Source: Gracilariopsis chorda
Lineage: Eukaryota; Rhodophyta; Florideophyceae; Gracilariales; Gracilariaceae
DNA: 64,000 nt
Assembly: GCA_003194525.1 (NCBI GenBank)
Contig: NBIV01000004.1
Coordinates: 310,001 to 374,000, forward strand
Direction: 5' to 3'
Shown here: in pieces, positions 20,401 to 32,063 of the stretch
Layout of the letters: the number at the start of each line of letters is the position of its first letter
Position numbering within the stretch: position 1 is the first letter of the stretch
Translations under genes and position numbers: made by a program
The notes under the pieces: model-generated
What the model was told of the DNA's origin: nothing
What the model saw: the letters and a program-made list of their open reading frames with translations, nothing else
Database searches by the model: none

Positions 20401-23170
20401 ACAGTCCGTTCCAAGCGCGCCCGTGTCCCACAACAACCGCCCGTTATGTGCCGTCCCCTGAACCGAACCAACCTTCTAACCTCAACCTGTGACTCACAGC
20501 TATCAGCCTGTGAAACACGCAAACAGTACCCCGTGAAGGGTTAGAATGGCTTACCTCACCGTTCTACCACTTGTTCCGCCCTGCTTCGGCTCTGCCTTGT
20601 TGTCCGCCCACATTACATCCCCGCTTCTGCCATCCGTGTCCACCAGCTTTAAGTTGTATGCATCTCCGTGAAAAATCCCTATCTTTTTCATTGTTACCCC
20701 TTTGTCCACCACATATAGCTCACGATTCATACAGTCCTCGTTAACCTTTGGTGCGCAACGGTACCTGTTTGTAGCTCTTGCCTATTCATTTCTACACCAT
20801 TCAATGTCAAAATGTCATCATCATGCTATGATACTTACGATTAGATATCTGCCCTCGTAGTCCAACGTCCGTCAATCGCTCGCCTTTTCACACCGACCCA
20901 CTAATACCGACATTTTGTTCCTTCTATAATCCTTACCCTCTATCTGCCACTCCCATCCATGTCCGTAACATTCGGAAGATAGGAATTGCAAGTCGTGCAC
21001 ATCGCCACAACCAATCAAAGTTCACTTTTATTGTGCACAGCCAATACAAGGAGGTCACTGGCGTACTAGGGCTAAACGACAATAGTTATGCTACCATAGA
21101 ATACATTCTGTAGATACACATAGAAAACTTCTATCATAAGCCTCTAGGCACACTTCAGACTCCTAGAAAAACTTGAGTCAAAATTGCCCTCCCGGAAAGT
21201 CAACCCAAGTCTTCTTCTGTGTTTCCATCCATCTCCGCCCCCAGCCTTTCAACATCTTTCTCAAATGTTCAAACCAAAAGACGGTGCTACACAGAATAGA
21301 ACATGTAAACAGAGGACGTGCAAAATAAATATATCACAAGTCAAGCGCATGAATACAAAATATTATTTGTGCGTAGGGTTACACTGGAAAAATTGTTTGT
21401 CACTTGAAATTCACTAATCCAAGTAATAATAATGCATAAAATATAACTAAACCTTTTTCTTTCTCACCACATCATATATCATCGAGATGAACACAAAAAA
21501 TGGCCAGCAAATTCCAAATAGAAATGTTTTTCATAAAACCAAACCAAATAAAACATGCAAGGATAGAAAAAGTATCTTATATTAATCTAAAACAGTTTCT
21601 GTATAAACATATTGACCTAACTAAACCAATGCAATACGAAAATATGTCTGAGTAGTTTCGTACTTCGAAACTAAAGAACAAACTTGTAAATTTGGCTGGT
21701 GGAGCGTGTTAGCTACAGATCACTGACAAATGAAGACTTACAGAACACTTAAAGCACAAAAACATCCGTTACATCCATATTCGGGAGAAATTGTAATGGT
21801 TTTTGCAACATGTAAAACATTTTGCCAGCACGCTTAGTATTCGAAAATAGTACGGTGCAAGTGCCCAAAAAATAAAAAAATGATATGACTATATTTACAG
21901 AGACGTTAGACAACATCAATTATACTGCGCAAACAAAAAACAAAACTAGTTGGCATGTCTTCAACTTAGCCCCAGATCTCGGTAGAAAGTTTCACTACAA
22001 TCGCAGCCAGACGGCATAGCAGCTTTTTTGTGCGATATATGGTGTTGTAAACCCATGCGCGTGCAGGCCATCGTGATCATAAATCTTTCTAAACGCCAGC
22101 TCAAGATTTTAGTCGATACGTTAATCAAATGACGATTTTAAAGTTTACAAATAAATATGGCATAGATAAGTGATCGTTATGTCATCATTGGGCTCAAAAA
22201 ATGACTTAAAACAATTAACATGGTTCGGTATTCGTTTGTCGCATTAGCGTTAGAGTTTTCTCTGACAGGCAGAAGAGATAAAAGAACGTAAAAGGGGCTG
22301 ACTGACCTCTATCGTTCTATAATGGGTGCCAAAAAGGCCATGAATGGTACTTTGCTTATATGAGATACATTTATTCTTAAATAAACAGATATATGTGCTT
22401 GCTCAGCTACTATGAAATGTAATTATGCAGTATCACAGAGTACTTAATCCCTTTTTGTGTAACAGACTCCAAAACTTAGCTTTTGCTCTAGAACAGGCAG
22501 GCAATAAAGCACTAAGCGTGATCCCGCTGCGATTATATTCAGCTATTCACCTTATCCACAGATTCAAGTACCTGTATATTCACTTTTAGCCATTGGAAAT
22601 GGTAAAATAAGCCTATTTGTGCCATTTGCATCAACCATAATCTCACATGTTGCTTATCTGGCTCGAGAGTTCTGACTACGTCCAATACGGGTTTTGAATC
22701 TAAGTTAATCTTGAACCAGTGTTTATTTCCTTTTTTTTTTTTTAGATCATCAGAAGTCGTCTTGCTGGCTGCTTTGTTTTTACTTGTTGATTTTTCTGGC
22801 ATTATAGATGGCCTAGAATATTCTCTCTTTGTTTGGCTGCACTTTGGTCACTCACTGAGGTTAACATCGCATTGGATCACTTAAAGCTTCTTGTTTCGGT
22901 TTTCAGGACCAAGCGAGGTTGAACTAATGTTCATATTTTTGTGTGTTTGTGTGATCTCAATACATTTTGGCGGTTTGATGGCCCACACAGTTTTTTTTTT
23001 AGTGCTCAAATGTTGGATACGAAACAAGTTACACGTTTGTTAAATTTGACTTTTTGTATTACAACCTACTAGGTGTCAACTACCAGCTGGGCAGTACGTT
23101 TGGATAACCGTTGGCAATAGTGCGGCAAAGGCTTAGCCTGAATTGCGGACGTTGGGTAGGCGAATAGGGC
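20401..23170. other. AT-rich region, no recognisable gene
   Basis: About 2.8 kb, clearly richer in A and T than the flanking gene block, with frequent stops in all frames. One ORF at 22539-22802 is listed separately. No organelle-type gene, tRNA or rRNA was seen. It probably represents decayed repeats or intergenic sequence next to the copia element. Confidence 0.4.
22539..22802 (-). CDS. Unassigned 87-codon ORF
   Basis: It starts Lys/Ser-rich (MPEKSTSKNKAASKTTSDDL) and goes on to KKKKGNKHWFKINLDSKP. The content is more protein-like than the surrounding AT-rich frames, but no family is recognised. A run of T at 22731-22742 on the plus strand encodes the Lys run. It could be a fragment of a repeat-encoded protein. 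Confidence 0.2.
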   Translation of the reverse strand: MPEKSTSKNKAASKTTSDDLKKKKGNKHWFKINLDSKPVLDVVRTLEPDKQHVRLWLMQMAQIGLFYHFQWLKVNIQVLESVDKVNS

Positions 23171-23592
23171 CTATCGAACGGCAGGGTTCGAACCACAGGC
23201 GCAAGCGCAGTACTTCGTAGGATAGCGCTGCTGGAATTCAATAGGACAAGCAGTGGATGGTTAATGCGATTCGCTGAGGTCCAGAGGACGAGCGAACGTG
23301 GGGTAGCACGGAAGGTGCGGTAGGCGCGGATGAATCTGAGGAGGATAGTTGAATCAAGTAAAGTTCGTTTTTGTTGTTATTGGCAACCGATACTACACTC
23401 TCAACTGCTACCTAAGTACACCCAAGTATGGAGCTACAGCCTATGCATTGATCACACTTTCAACAAAGCCATACATCACTTTGAATTCATCTTCGTAATC
23501 ATAAATATCAAACATACACGTCAATGTACACCTCATCCGATTACAGCCTTCTCCTCCAGTTTCCACTATGTCCGATAACGTAGAACTTCCAC
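23171..23592 (-). repeat. Copia 3' LTR
   Basis: Matches 29184-29614 along its whole length, from CTATCGAACGG to TATGTCC(G/A)AT(A/C)ACGTAGAA. Shared blocks include GGGTTCGAACCACAGGCGC, AGTAAAGTTCGTT and ATGCATTGATCACACTTTCAA. The GGTTCGAACC word resembles a tRNA B box, but there is no tRNA here. Confidence 0.8.
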
Positions 23593-24225
23593 CCCCACTC
23601 CTATTTTTTCTTTTAAAGGCTCTTCTTTAAATTTCTGTTAGAATTAGTTATTATTTACCTTTCTTTGAATATAGTTCCCTCTAGCATCACTTCTAACGTG
23701 CAAAAACCAGCTAGTTTTATTCTACTCGATCTGCTGAAGAAGTCGGTTACCTATTTGCCATGCCAAAGTGGCCTCAAAGCCGAGTTGACATCTTCATGAC
23801 ACCCTGTCAATATGACATGACATAATATTCATGTCAAAGCAGTCTTGGCTGACCATGTGGACATTTTGGCTGTAAAGTACCCGTTTCCTACTACTCACAA
23901 CGTTGACATACACTTCACACGGTACAGCAGGGATCGAACGGTCATGAAAGATTCCTGAGGGAGTCGTGCCAAGTCATCACTGGCACCCTGGGTCCATGCC
24001 AGATCATCAAGACCTGGTCTGATGACAAGTCATCAGCATTGATGGAATTTGCCAAGTCATCAAACGACTAGATCTGGCACTGAACCCAGTAAACCATTCA
24101 CGTACGGAGGCCAGCACGAACACCAAGCATCATTCCGTTTAACTCGGACGAAATCTCATCGACTAGTGGCACTGATAGAACTAGACGAGAAACTCTATAT
24201 AAACCCCGATTGATGTCCCGAACTT
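23593..24225. repeat. Copia pol-to-3'LTR spacer with short spaced repeats
   Basis: About 630 bp of noncoding sequence between the end of the RNase H frame and the 3' LTR. The word CAAGTCATCA (once as CAGATCATCA) recurs at 23970, 24000, 24026 and 24053, spaced 26-30 bp. One copy forms the inverted pair GATGAC-AA-GTCATC. A TATATAAA word lies near 24195. Confidence 0.5.
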
Positions 24226-27200
24226 CTAACTCGGATCATCACCATCGACCTCCAACCAATTCAACCACTGCACCTCTGTTCCTAACAATCTCCTAGCCCA
24301 TCCTTTTGCATCAACATCGAACCTGTTCCTTTTCATCATACTCCATAGATAACCACTGGACCAAGCGCATGCTTTTGTCAGCGCGTCAGCAATGTTCTCG
24401 TTTCTCGGTATCCACGAAAGACTGTTCAATGCCCCCTTTTCATGAATCTCACGAAGAGCGTAAACATCGATCTTCAGGCACTTCTCTTGCGTAGCAGCAT
24501 TCTTTACGACGACGTTGAAGAGAGTGCGAGAGTCAATATAACCATCTACAGTCACTGGGCCACCCAGAATCTCTGATGACATGTCCCTAGCTATATATGA
24601 ATTGTCAAAGGCCAACGTCAGCGCGTTTATCTCAGCTGCCATGACGGAACAAGGAACTCTCTTACAGCGAGAGCTCCCATTATGTATAATGTTTGCCTTT
24701 CCCTGATTGTCGACCATGAGAAGGACAAACCCAAGCTGGGACTCTAAATGAGCAGCGTTTGCAAATGACGCATCTCTCCGGAGTACCAAACGCACTGATT
24801 CAAGATCCAGCAGAACAAAACGAAGACCTATGTCGCTGGTAGAGTGGAAATGCTTCAAAACAGTGTTTAAAGCCTTAATCTGACTTCGAGAGGGTCCATC
24901 AGCACCTGTGGTATGCAATTGCACAGCAGAGCAGATGTCAGGACGAACACAGTTTCCAATGTACTGTGACATGGCGCGAATGCTCTTAACATATTCAGCA
25001 TTCGTTGAAAGCTGAAGAGATTTGAGTTTTTCTCCCTGCTTGATCGTGTATGTTCCGTACTTTGACTTTGAAATGTTGATACCATTGAACACACCGCCAT
25101 CATCCGTTTACAATATTTTACGCGCCTTTTACTTGGATCTACATCTTTCTTATTCTGCATCCAGAAAATCCAGTGATCCATTACCGAACGAATCATTCAC
25201 CTGAAGCGCAATTACTCGGTCCAAATGATCTCCTTTCCTTCGAGGTAAAGTGCAAGGGTCTACCTTAGTACCCTGCATACCAAGTGTTTCTCTGTGATGC
25301 GTCTGATAAGTAAGGAACCAGTGTAGACCGATTTCTGGTATGCTGTGCGGAGGCTTGAGGGCCAACAGTATCTCGTCTTCTTCGAGTTCCATCTCAAGGG
25401 AAGAACTTAAATAGATCTTAGGTTGAAGAGGGGATTCAGACTATCCATAGGCCTGGGATATGTCACGGACGTACGACATATATTCTGGAAAACAGGCAGC
25501 AAGGGACACCGTAAGACGCAGTCCGAGTCTACTAACAGTAGGAGCCTTGGTAGAGATCGACGAGTCTTGCAAGTCCGAGTAGTGTGTTGCCACGAGATGG
25601 GATTTCTTAATTTCCTTTCCGTTTATCTCCCTGTACGCGTCAAAGAATCTTGTGCCATAGATGCAGTGTCCTTCAGGTACAGACCAGAGATTCACTACTT
25701 TGAATGTACCGTTTTTCAGAAGACCTTCTAGTTCTTTTTTACGAGCATTCGTGAACAAATGCGCATCGCTCGGTGGCGCATTCACGATCTTTGTTGATCC
25801 AAACATCACCGCACACTGTTCTTTGCCAATTGAACCACTCTGCGCAGAATTATTATCACGATCTAGGGCATCAGGAACTTCTTCCATATCATTCTTTTTC
25901 GTGCTAGATACCTCCGACATAGCAGATCGAACGACAGGCTTAACTACAGTAGACTTGAAGATTTTGCGACCTTTGGGGAGGTAGACTACGACCGTTTCAT
26001 CATCAATCTGGATAAAAGGAACGGGTCCTTCCCATTTATCGCTCTTCTCTCGATACATATAAACGAGAGATCTGGCAGGAAGATTGCGTAGCTCTGCACT
26101 CCCTTCGAGCCGTTTGGGTCCGTGGTCATGCTTGAGACCAAACACAATTCTCCTTGCGGTTTGTTCCTTCTGCACGGCTTTTGTCGCAGCCTCCATAGCT
26201 CGTGCGCGCTGTAGCTGCGTTTCGGTGCATCCCTTCTTCGCTGGACGTGGAAGAGCACCAAATACCGGCAGGATAGGGCATAAAACTTCCGCCCCAATGA
26301 TATGGTTGACGCTCGTTACACCCATATGCAAACATTCGTCATTCGTCTTGGATCGGGTAATAGAGTCCTGAATCTTGTTGTAAGCGACGCGAAGAGGCGC
26401 GTCATATCGTTGAACATGAGATATCGTCGATGGAGATTCAATCGGAGCCTCCACTATAGTCCCACCATCCACAGTTGCATTTGCTGCTACTCTGCGGATA
26501 CGAAGTTCGATCCCAGATTGACGTGCAGAAAGTCTAGTGGACGTTGGTAGACACGACTCCAACATCTTAAAATAGTTTTCCAAACATGCTGGGACTTCAT
26601 GTTCTTCAGAAACTGAGCTGCATTGAAATACCTCACTTCATCCACAAGATGCAGTATAGGACGGCTTTTGATGTACATTACGTTGACGGCGACGATATGG
26701 TTGAAGCGCAAGTCATCTGTTCCTATGGTAACCTTGACACGGTGAGGCTTGGCGGCTTGCTGAATGCAGACTTCACATCCGTGAAGAATATCCTCGAGAA
26801 CCTTGCGTACAGACCCACCCAGAATGTCCGGATTAGTGCGCCTCCTCAAATTATACAGTGCTTGTGCAGAAGGATGACCAAATACAGGATAGAGCTTTCT
26901 TAGTTCGGACTCACTGTATAGCATGAAACCTAAATCTTCTTGTCTCCAACGATTAACAAGAAAGTAGTTCTTCATAACCAAGTCCTGCTCAGCGTTCTTA
27001 AATCTGACAACCTCTTCCTGAATACTCAAGTCTAGCCCATTGTCCTTCATGTCCTGTATACTGAGAAGAGACGGCACATTATCCTTCATGATTTGGAACT
27101 TAACGTCAATCAAAAGATCAAGATCCTTAAAAGGAACAGGGACTACAGGAGTACAGATTGCATTGATTGTGCCCCCAATTCCAAACATCGATCGACGTGA

Positions 27201-27386
27201 ATCCGTATTAATTTTCATTCTTACGGTGAACTCCTCGCAGTACACGCGGTACTGCTTGTAAGGCATTACAGAAAAGGTGTTGGCAAACGAGTCAATCAAT
27301 AGTTCTTTGACTTGGGGAGCTTCTCCCATAGAAATGGCGGAGAACCTAGCTGCCATGTCAGCTTGAGGGTCGGTAGAGAACATCAT
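24226..27386 (-). pseudogene. Copia pol remnant (protease, integrase, RT, RNase H)
   Basis: Four minus-strand ORF pieces in different frames. 27386-26487 has a protease-like segment, an integrase zinc-binding region (FGHPSAQALYNL, then CEVC) and integrase core motifs ending LGSNF. 26583-25441 has the integrase C-terminus and the RT start (GTFKVVNLW, IYGTRFFDA, TKAPTVSRLGLR, RDISQAYG). 25392-25150 continues the RT (LHWFLTYQTHH, ALQVNDSFG). 25092-24226 ends the RT and holds copia-type RNase H (YIDSRTLFNVVVKNAATQEK, SWIPRNENIADALTKA). The frame changes and stops make it nonfunctional. The fragments are described only as found. Confidence 0.85.
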
Positions 27387-27485
27387 ACCGTGTAGAAATG
27401 CCGAGTTTGCCAGATATGCTTCAGTGTCCTGTTGCAGATTGTCAACGTCTCCTGAAAGACCATCATTTTCTTCAGAATCAGAGAA

Positions 27486-28980
27486 TTAAGCTTCCTCTGG
27501 AGTCACGGTGGGTTCCTGGGATTCAGTGAGATGTTCAGATATATATGTAACATCCTCTACACTCAGCATTGCAGAAGGGTGGTAAGCTTTCAGAAGGACC
27601 ATTGCTGCTCGAACCTCATCAGAAGAGTGACGCGTATAAGCCTTGTGATCCTTCCTGCATACATAGCAGCCTTTCATTCTCTTAATCCATCTGTAGGAAA
27701 ACCGTCGGGGACGTCTGTAGCATTGGTATGGGACTGCGGAAGAAAACGACTTCCTTGCCTCACCGCCATAGCGTCTGCCGAGGCCGTAGAGTACAGAATT
27801 GTCATCAACGTCCTGATTAATATAGGAACTGGCAGACCCCTTGGATCGTGGGACGAGAAGGTCACTATGAAATTCATCGACTCCTGATCTGTCATTGGGA
27901 AACGTTCACGAAGTGATTGTTGTATTCGATCAATATCACAGGCAATCACAAGCTGGTCCTGCAGCAGGTTGTCGTGCCGATAGTTTGCAGACAACTGCTT
28001 TTGGAGATTGGGAAGTTTAAAGGCGAAAGAAAGTTATATTTTTGCGTTGCTCTTGTCATGATCTTCCCTCCTTGCGTCGAAGAGCTTCAGAGTCTGCCAT
28101 CGAAGTATAACACGATTGCGCTGTTCTTCACTTGTATAAAAATCAAAGAGGTTCTGGCGAATGCCATCAAAAGTATCCTCGACGCTATATACTCTTGTGT
28201 AAGACGAAATAGCTTCTTCTTTCAACATGACAGGGAGGGCTTCGGGCTTTTCCTGCTCGGTAAGGCGGCACACACGAGCTAACGTCTCGTACAGCAGGAA
28301 TGTGGAAGGAATATCTTCATCACATTCACCACTAAACTTTTCACGACCCTGATGAGCTCGCATAAGTCCATTGATGCCGAGAGAGTAGCTGTTGTATATG
28401 CTCTCTTGAGCGTGGGATGTATTCTTTGCATTAGAGGGATTTGCATTAAATCTTCTCAGGTCACGAGCAGCAGCATCGGCACCTGCAGATTACCTCTCAG
28501 ATTTATATCTCGGTTCTCTGGATATAGTATGATGCTCATGTTTATCATCTCCTGCAGAAGGATGATGAGGTTCTTCATCAGTATGATTGGCCGGAGCAGC
28601 GGAATTACCTGTAGGGATTCCGTCCCTGGTGCTTTCATTTCCTTGCAATTCAGTTCTGAAGGCTATGAGTTGGCTCTCCGGGCCTGCAATAGGTCCAGCA
28701 GGAACAAATGACTAATGCAAGAGACATTCAATGAGTGCTTGAGCAAGTGGAAAGAAACGCTTGCAATTAACATGCAACCCATGAGCAAGCAGGAAGGACA
28801 CCCATCTTTGAGCCATTTGTTTCGGCATAGCCTCAATTGTGTGCTTGCGAAACGTTGCAGTGTATTCAATCCAAAGAGACTGTCCAGTAAACCGAGTAGA
28901 CTTCAAGGCATCCAGCATACTTTCACAGTAAGCCTAAACTTCATTTTCATAAGCTCTCTTTTCGGTGGGAGTGACATTAG
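27486..28980 (-). pseudogene. Copia gag remnant
   Basis: Minus-strand pieces upstream of the protease/integrase. 28918-28712 has LDALKSTRFTGQSLWIEY, typical of a copia gag start. 28363-28034 and 27994-27674 hold middle gag sequence. 27677-27486 contains CYVCRKDHKAYTRH, a decayed CCHC zinc knuckle in which the last Cys is replaced. Frames change at least three times. Adjacency and order support gag identity more than any single motif. Confidence 0.65.
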
Positions 28981-29183
28981 AGGGACGTGAATGGGGATCA
29001 TCCGCTTTATAACTGACAATAGGACTTTGGTTCGTTAAGCTAGCACTCGTCGGCAGAACACTGCTTGCTGCAGCACCATCCAATTGTGGCGAGTTCGGCG
29101 CGCTGTGAAATTATTCCTGGCCAGACATGTTGCTTAGTTATATTTGTCGACAGAAAGAAAAGACAGACAGATGGCAGTTATAA

Positions 29184-29614
29184 CTATCGAACGGCCGGGT
29201 TCGAACCACAGGCGCAAGGGCAGTAGTTCGTAGGATAACTCTGCTGGAGTCCACTAGGACAAGCAGTGGCTGATTGGTGCGATGCGCTGAGGTCCAAGGG
29301 ACAAGCAAACGCGGGGTAGCACGGCAGGCGCCGTAGGCGCGGTAGGCGTGGACGTAGCTGAGGAAGATAGTTGAATCTAGTAAAGTTCGTTGTTGTTGTT
29401 ATTGACAACCGATACTACACTCTCAACTGCTACTTAAGTACAACCAAGTATGGAGCTACACGCCTATGCATTGATCACACTTTCAATAAAGACATAAATC
29501 ACTTTGAGTTCATCTTCGTCATCATAGACATCAAAAATACACGTCAATATACACTTCATCCGACTACAGCGTTCTCCTCCAGTTTCCACTATGTCCAATC
29601 ACGTAGAAATTCTA
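29184..29614 (-). repeat. Copia 5' LTR
   Basis: 431 bp, the partner of 23171-23592. Read on the minus strand, it begins near TGTAGAATTTCTACG and ends near CGTTCGATAG. The gag remnant starts about 200 bp inside it. Confidence 0.8.
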
Positions 29615-30139
29615 CACGGCTGGCCCCATCAAACCAGTGAAGGCGTGAAAAAGCGCGGCAGGCTAACTGTAAAAAATTTATAGTGTTGTACGTACACTGC
29701 ATACGGGCTAGTAGAGCCTGAGTTATCTTAACTAAACCAGAAGGTTGACTGCAAGAAACAAATGGTATCACAGGTAGCCAAGAAATGCTTACCTTTACCA
29801 TTTCTGGAGGGGAGAGCGATGCTCCCACCATGAAGGTGAGTAGGGCAACACCTCAGGTGCACTCTGCTGCGTGGGATACTTTACCGCCGTCTCTAATTGC
29901 ATGGCACCATGGCACAAGAGCAGAGTTTCACTGCATATCTGTGGAGCAAAACATCTTCTTTTGGTGTCCTTTAACCCTCCTTAGAGGCATTGCTGATGCC
30001 CGGATTGTCCCCAATTGGGTGTTCAATTGTGGCAATTTATGGTATGAATTTTCGCCTTACGGATGAATTTTAGATAGCCTGGTACATGACAAACGCGTTG
30101 CGTGTGTGGGACGTTTTGGCTCCAATTTCGGAATGTACC
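29615..30139. other. Spacer between copia element and LTR-like pair
   Basis: About 525 bp. The plus-strand ORF at 29785-30066 has no recognised similarity. No other feature was seen. Confidence 0.4.
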
Positions 30140-30872
30140 CATTAGGTTAGCTTGCTTTGGCCCCTGACACTGCGTTCTTCACTTTTATGGCCCTCAGAAG
30201 GTGTGCACTGATTGATTAAGCTCGTTTAGATAATTGTATTGAACATTACTTAGGTGGGAGTGACCTCGCGGTCGCGAGGGCAAAGTTAGCTCAACCGAGG
30301 TTGGTCTTCAAAACCATCGTTCTAGTCTGACAAACTAGAGGGCCCTCTGGTTGCAACTGCCTTTGTAGGTTCAAGAATCCATCTGGAGAGTAACCACGCT
30401 GGGTTTCAGTACGACTACCCCCTTGGGACCGCTCAGTACATCCGTGTAAGTACGCCGACCGTGGGTCTAACATTACTCTGTTAAGTTTTTTTTATTCTGT
30501 TGCAGGACAGATCTCCGCCCCAGTACTGGGTTGTTTTTTCTGTTTGTTTCTACTGCTTTACCGCTTGGTTCTCGGGTCTGTTGCCGCCGCTGTGTGCACG
30601 ACCCTCAACCCCTTGTTGCTTCGTCCCTTTCCCCTTCGAGACACTACACTCGCCGTGTACGATGTCTACTTCCCCTTACTCGTGTTCTTCTCTGATGTCG
30701 TTCCTTTTAGGATTCTTCGTATTCACCTCTACAGGTATAGCCAATACCCACCGTTGGATTTACACCCGACACTCGTGTGGAGTAGATTCTTCGTCCACTG
30801 AGTCTATCCTTCATAGGGAGCAAGGACTCAGAAGCCTTGAGAGCTACAACCCGCACGGGTTTTGCTCCACAA
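30140..30872 (+). repeat. LTR-like repeat, copy 1
   Basis: Diverged repeat of 31350-32063. Shared landmarks in the same order: GCTGACACTG-like, GA(A/G)GGTGTG, TACTTAGGTGGG, AAAGTTAG, AGCAAGG(A/C)(C/T)T, CCTTGAG, GTTTTGC, ending ACA. It contains the perfect hairpin CCTCGCG-GT-CGCGAGG at 30264-30279, which copy 2 lacks. The TACTTAGGTGGG start is similar to the upstream end of the gypsy 5' LTR at 34455 (TACTCAGGTGCA), suggesting related gypsy-type LTRs. Confidence 0.55.
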
Positions 30873-31349
30873 TATCTTGGCGTATAGGCATAAAAACTGG
30901 CCCAAGTATGGCCAAAATGTGACCGCTATGTGTTCTTATAAGTCCAAAAGTTTGAGAGAACGTTCATCTAAGGAAAAGCTGCTTGTTTGGTTTCAAACGA
31001 TGTGGCAGAAATATGGCAGAAATATGGCCGAGATTTTGCCATGATGCTGAACATAGTTTATTCCTCTTGACAACATACACGTTTTCGCAAGTTTGGGACA
31101 TATTCAGCAGTGTTTTGGTTACATTTCTGTGGTGCAACGCGAAATTCGTGGAAATCGCCATGATGCTACTGTTAAGAGTGCGACGTGGTTACCGTGACGG
31201 CTCTGCCGCATATGAGTTGGAACCGTACGGGGTGATGCCAATGGGATGGTTTACTGTGTCAAGTTTCCTCTAGGAAGTTACGAATCTAGAATGGATTGCA
31301 GGATGAGTGGATGCGCGTGCGCTAGTGCGACAGCAACATACTGTAGTGT
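30873..31349. other. Sequence between the two LTR-like repeats
   Basis: About 480 bp with repeated ATATGGC(A/C)G(A/A)AATATGG words near 31010-31030. No coding content was recognised. If the two repeats are an LTR pair, this would be the interior of a very short nonautonomous element. Confidence 0.35.
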
Positions 31350-32063
31350 TATGTTTTATTTGGGCTGACCCCTCCGGGTTGCTGACACTGGGCTGGCCAC
31401 TTGTGTGGATCTGAGGAGGTGTGTACTATTCTAGTTGATTATTATAACTTAATATGGTAGTGTACCTACTTAGGTGGGCACAACTTCGTTGTCGCAATCA
31501 CTAAGTAAAGTTAGGCCCAGACTTCGGTCATTCATAACCGTTCAGTTTGACCTGACGTATCCGGCTCTGGATTGTGACGTCGTTGCGCCGTGTACTACTT
31601 CTCGCGGAGGGTCACCGCATTCGGTTCGCTCAATTCACCCACTCGGTAAACCTACGGATACTCTGTGTTATAATTGTCTTGTGACATTTTTCTACCGTGT
31701 GGTACTGGTATCGCCCCTGTATTGGGTAATTTGTCCTCTACATCCCGTGCATGTGCGCCCTCCGTCGGGTCAGTTTCCGCTTTCCGCACGACCCGCCGGC
31801 TGGTTATTTTCCGTCCTTGGAAGACACCCCTCACCGGGTATATTCTAAACCACCACATCGCGGGGCACACCGGTCTCTGGTTTTACCGTCTTTTTGGCTC
31901 CGGTTCACCTTTCATTATCCATCTTTGTGGTCAATCCGAAATACCTACGGAGTTACGCCTGTATTACAGGTATACAGAGGGCTCTGTCACTGGGTCTGCC
32001 TCCACAGTGAGCAAGGCTTCGGACACCTTGAGTGTGATACCGAACTTTCGGTTTTGCAATACA
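31350..32063 (+). repeat. LTR-like repeat, copy 2
   Basis: Partner of 30140-30872, offset about 1.2 kb in direct orientation. The similarity is patchy, so the copies have diverged for a long time. ORFs inside on both strands are incidental. Confidence 0.5.

Larger units (their letters stand above)
23171..29614 (-). mobile_element. Degenerate Ty1/copia LTR retrotransposon
   Basis: About 6.4 kb on the minus strand, bounded by two same-orientation diverged repeats of about 425 bp taken as LTRs. Between them, gag and pol fragments follow in copia order, with integrase before reverse transcriptase: gag (28.9-27.5 kb), protease/integrase (27.4-26.5 kb), integrase C-terminus and RT (26.6-25.1 kb), RNase H (25.1-24.2 kb). 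The frames are broken by several frameshifts and stops. No clean target-site duplication was identified. LTR divergence is visible by eye, so the insertion is not recent. Confidence 0.85.

Noticed and set aside
20401..23170. Organelle DNA insertion (plastid or mitochondrial) in the AT-rich stretch
   Set aside because: No organelle gene, tRNA or rRNA motif was seen; AT-richness alone is not evidence.
23187..23200. tRNA-like B box (GGTTCGAACC) in both copia LTRs, possible tRNA gene or SINE
   Set aside because: No A box at the right distance, no cloverleaf fold, and the word lies inside a repeat that matches along its full LTR length.
23171..24070. CRISPR-like array from the spaced CAAGTCATCA words
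   Set aside because: The repeats are only 10 bp and imperfect, there are four of them, they lie inside a eukaryotic retrotransposon, and there are no cas genes.
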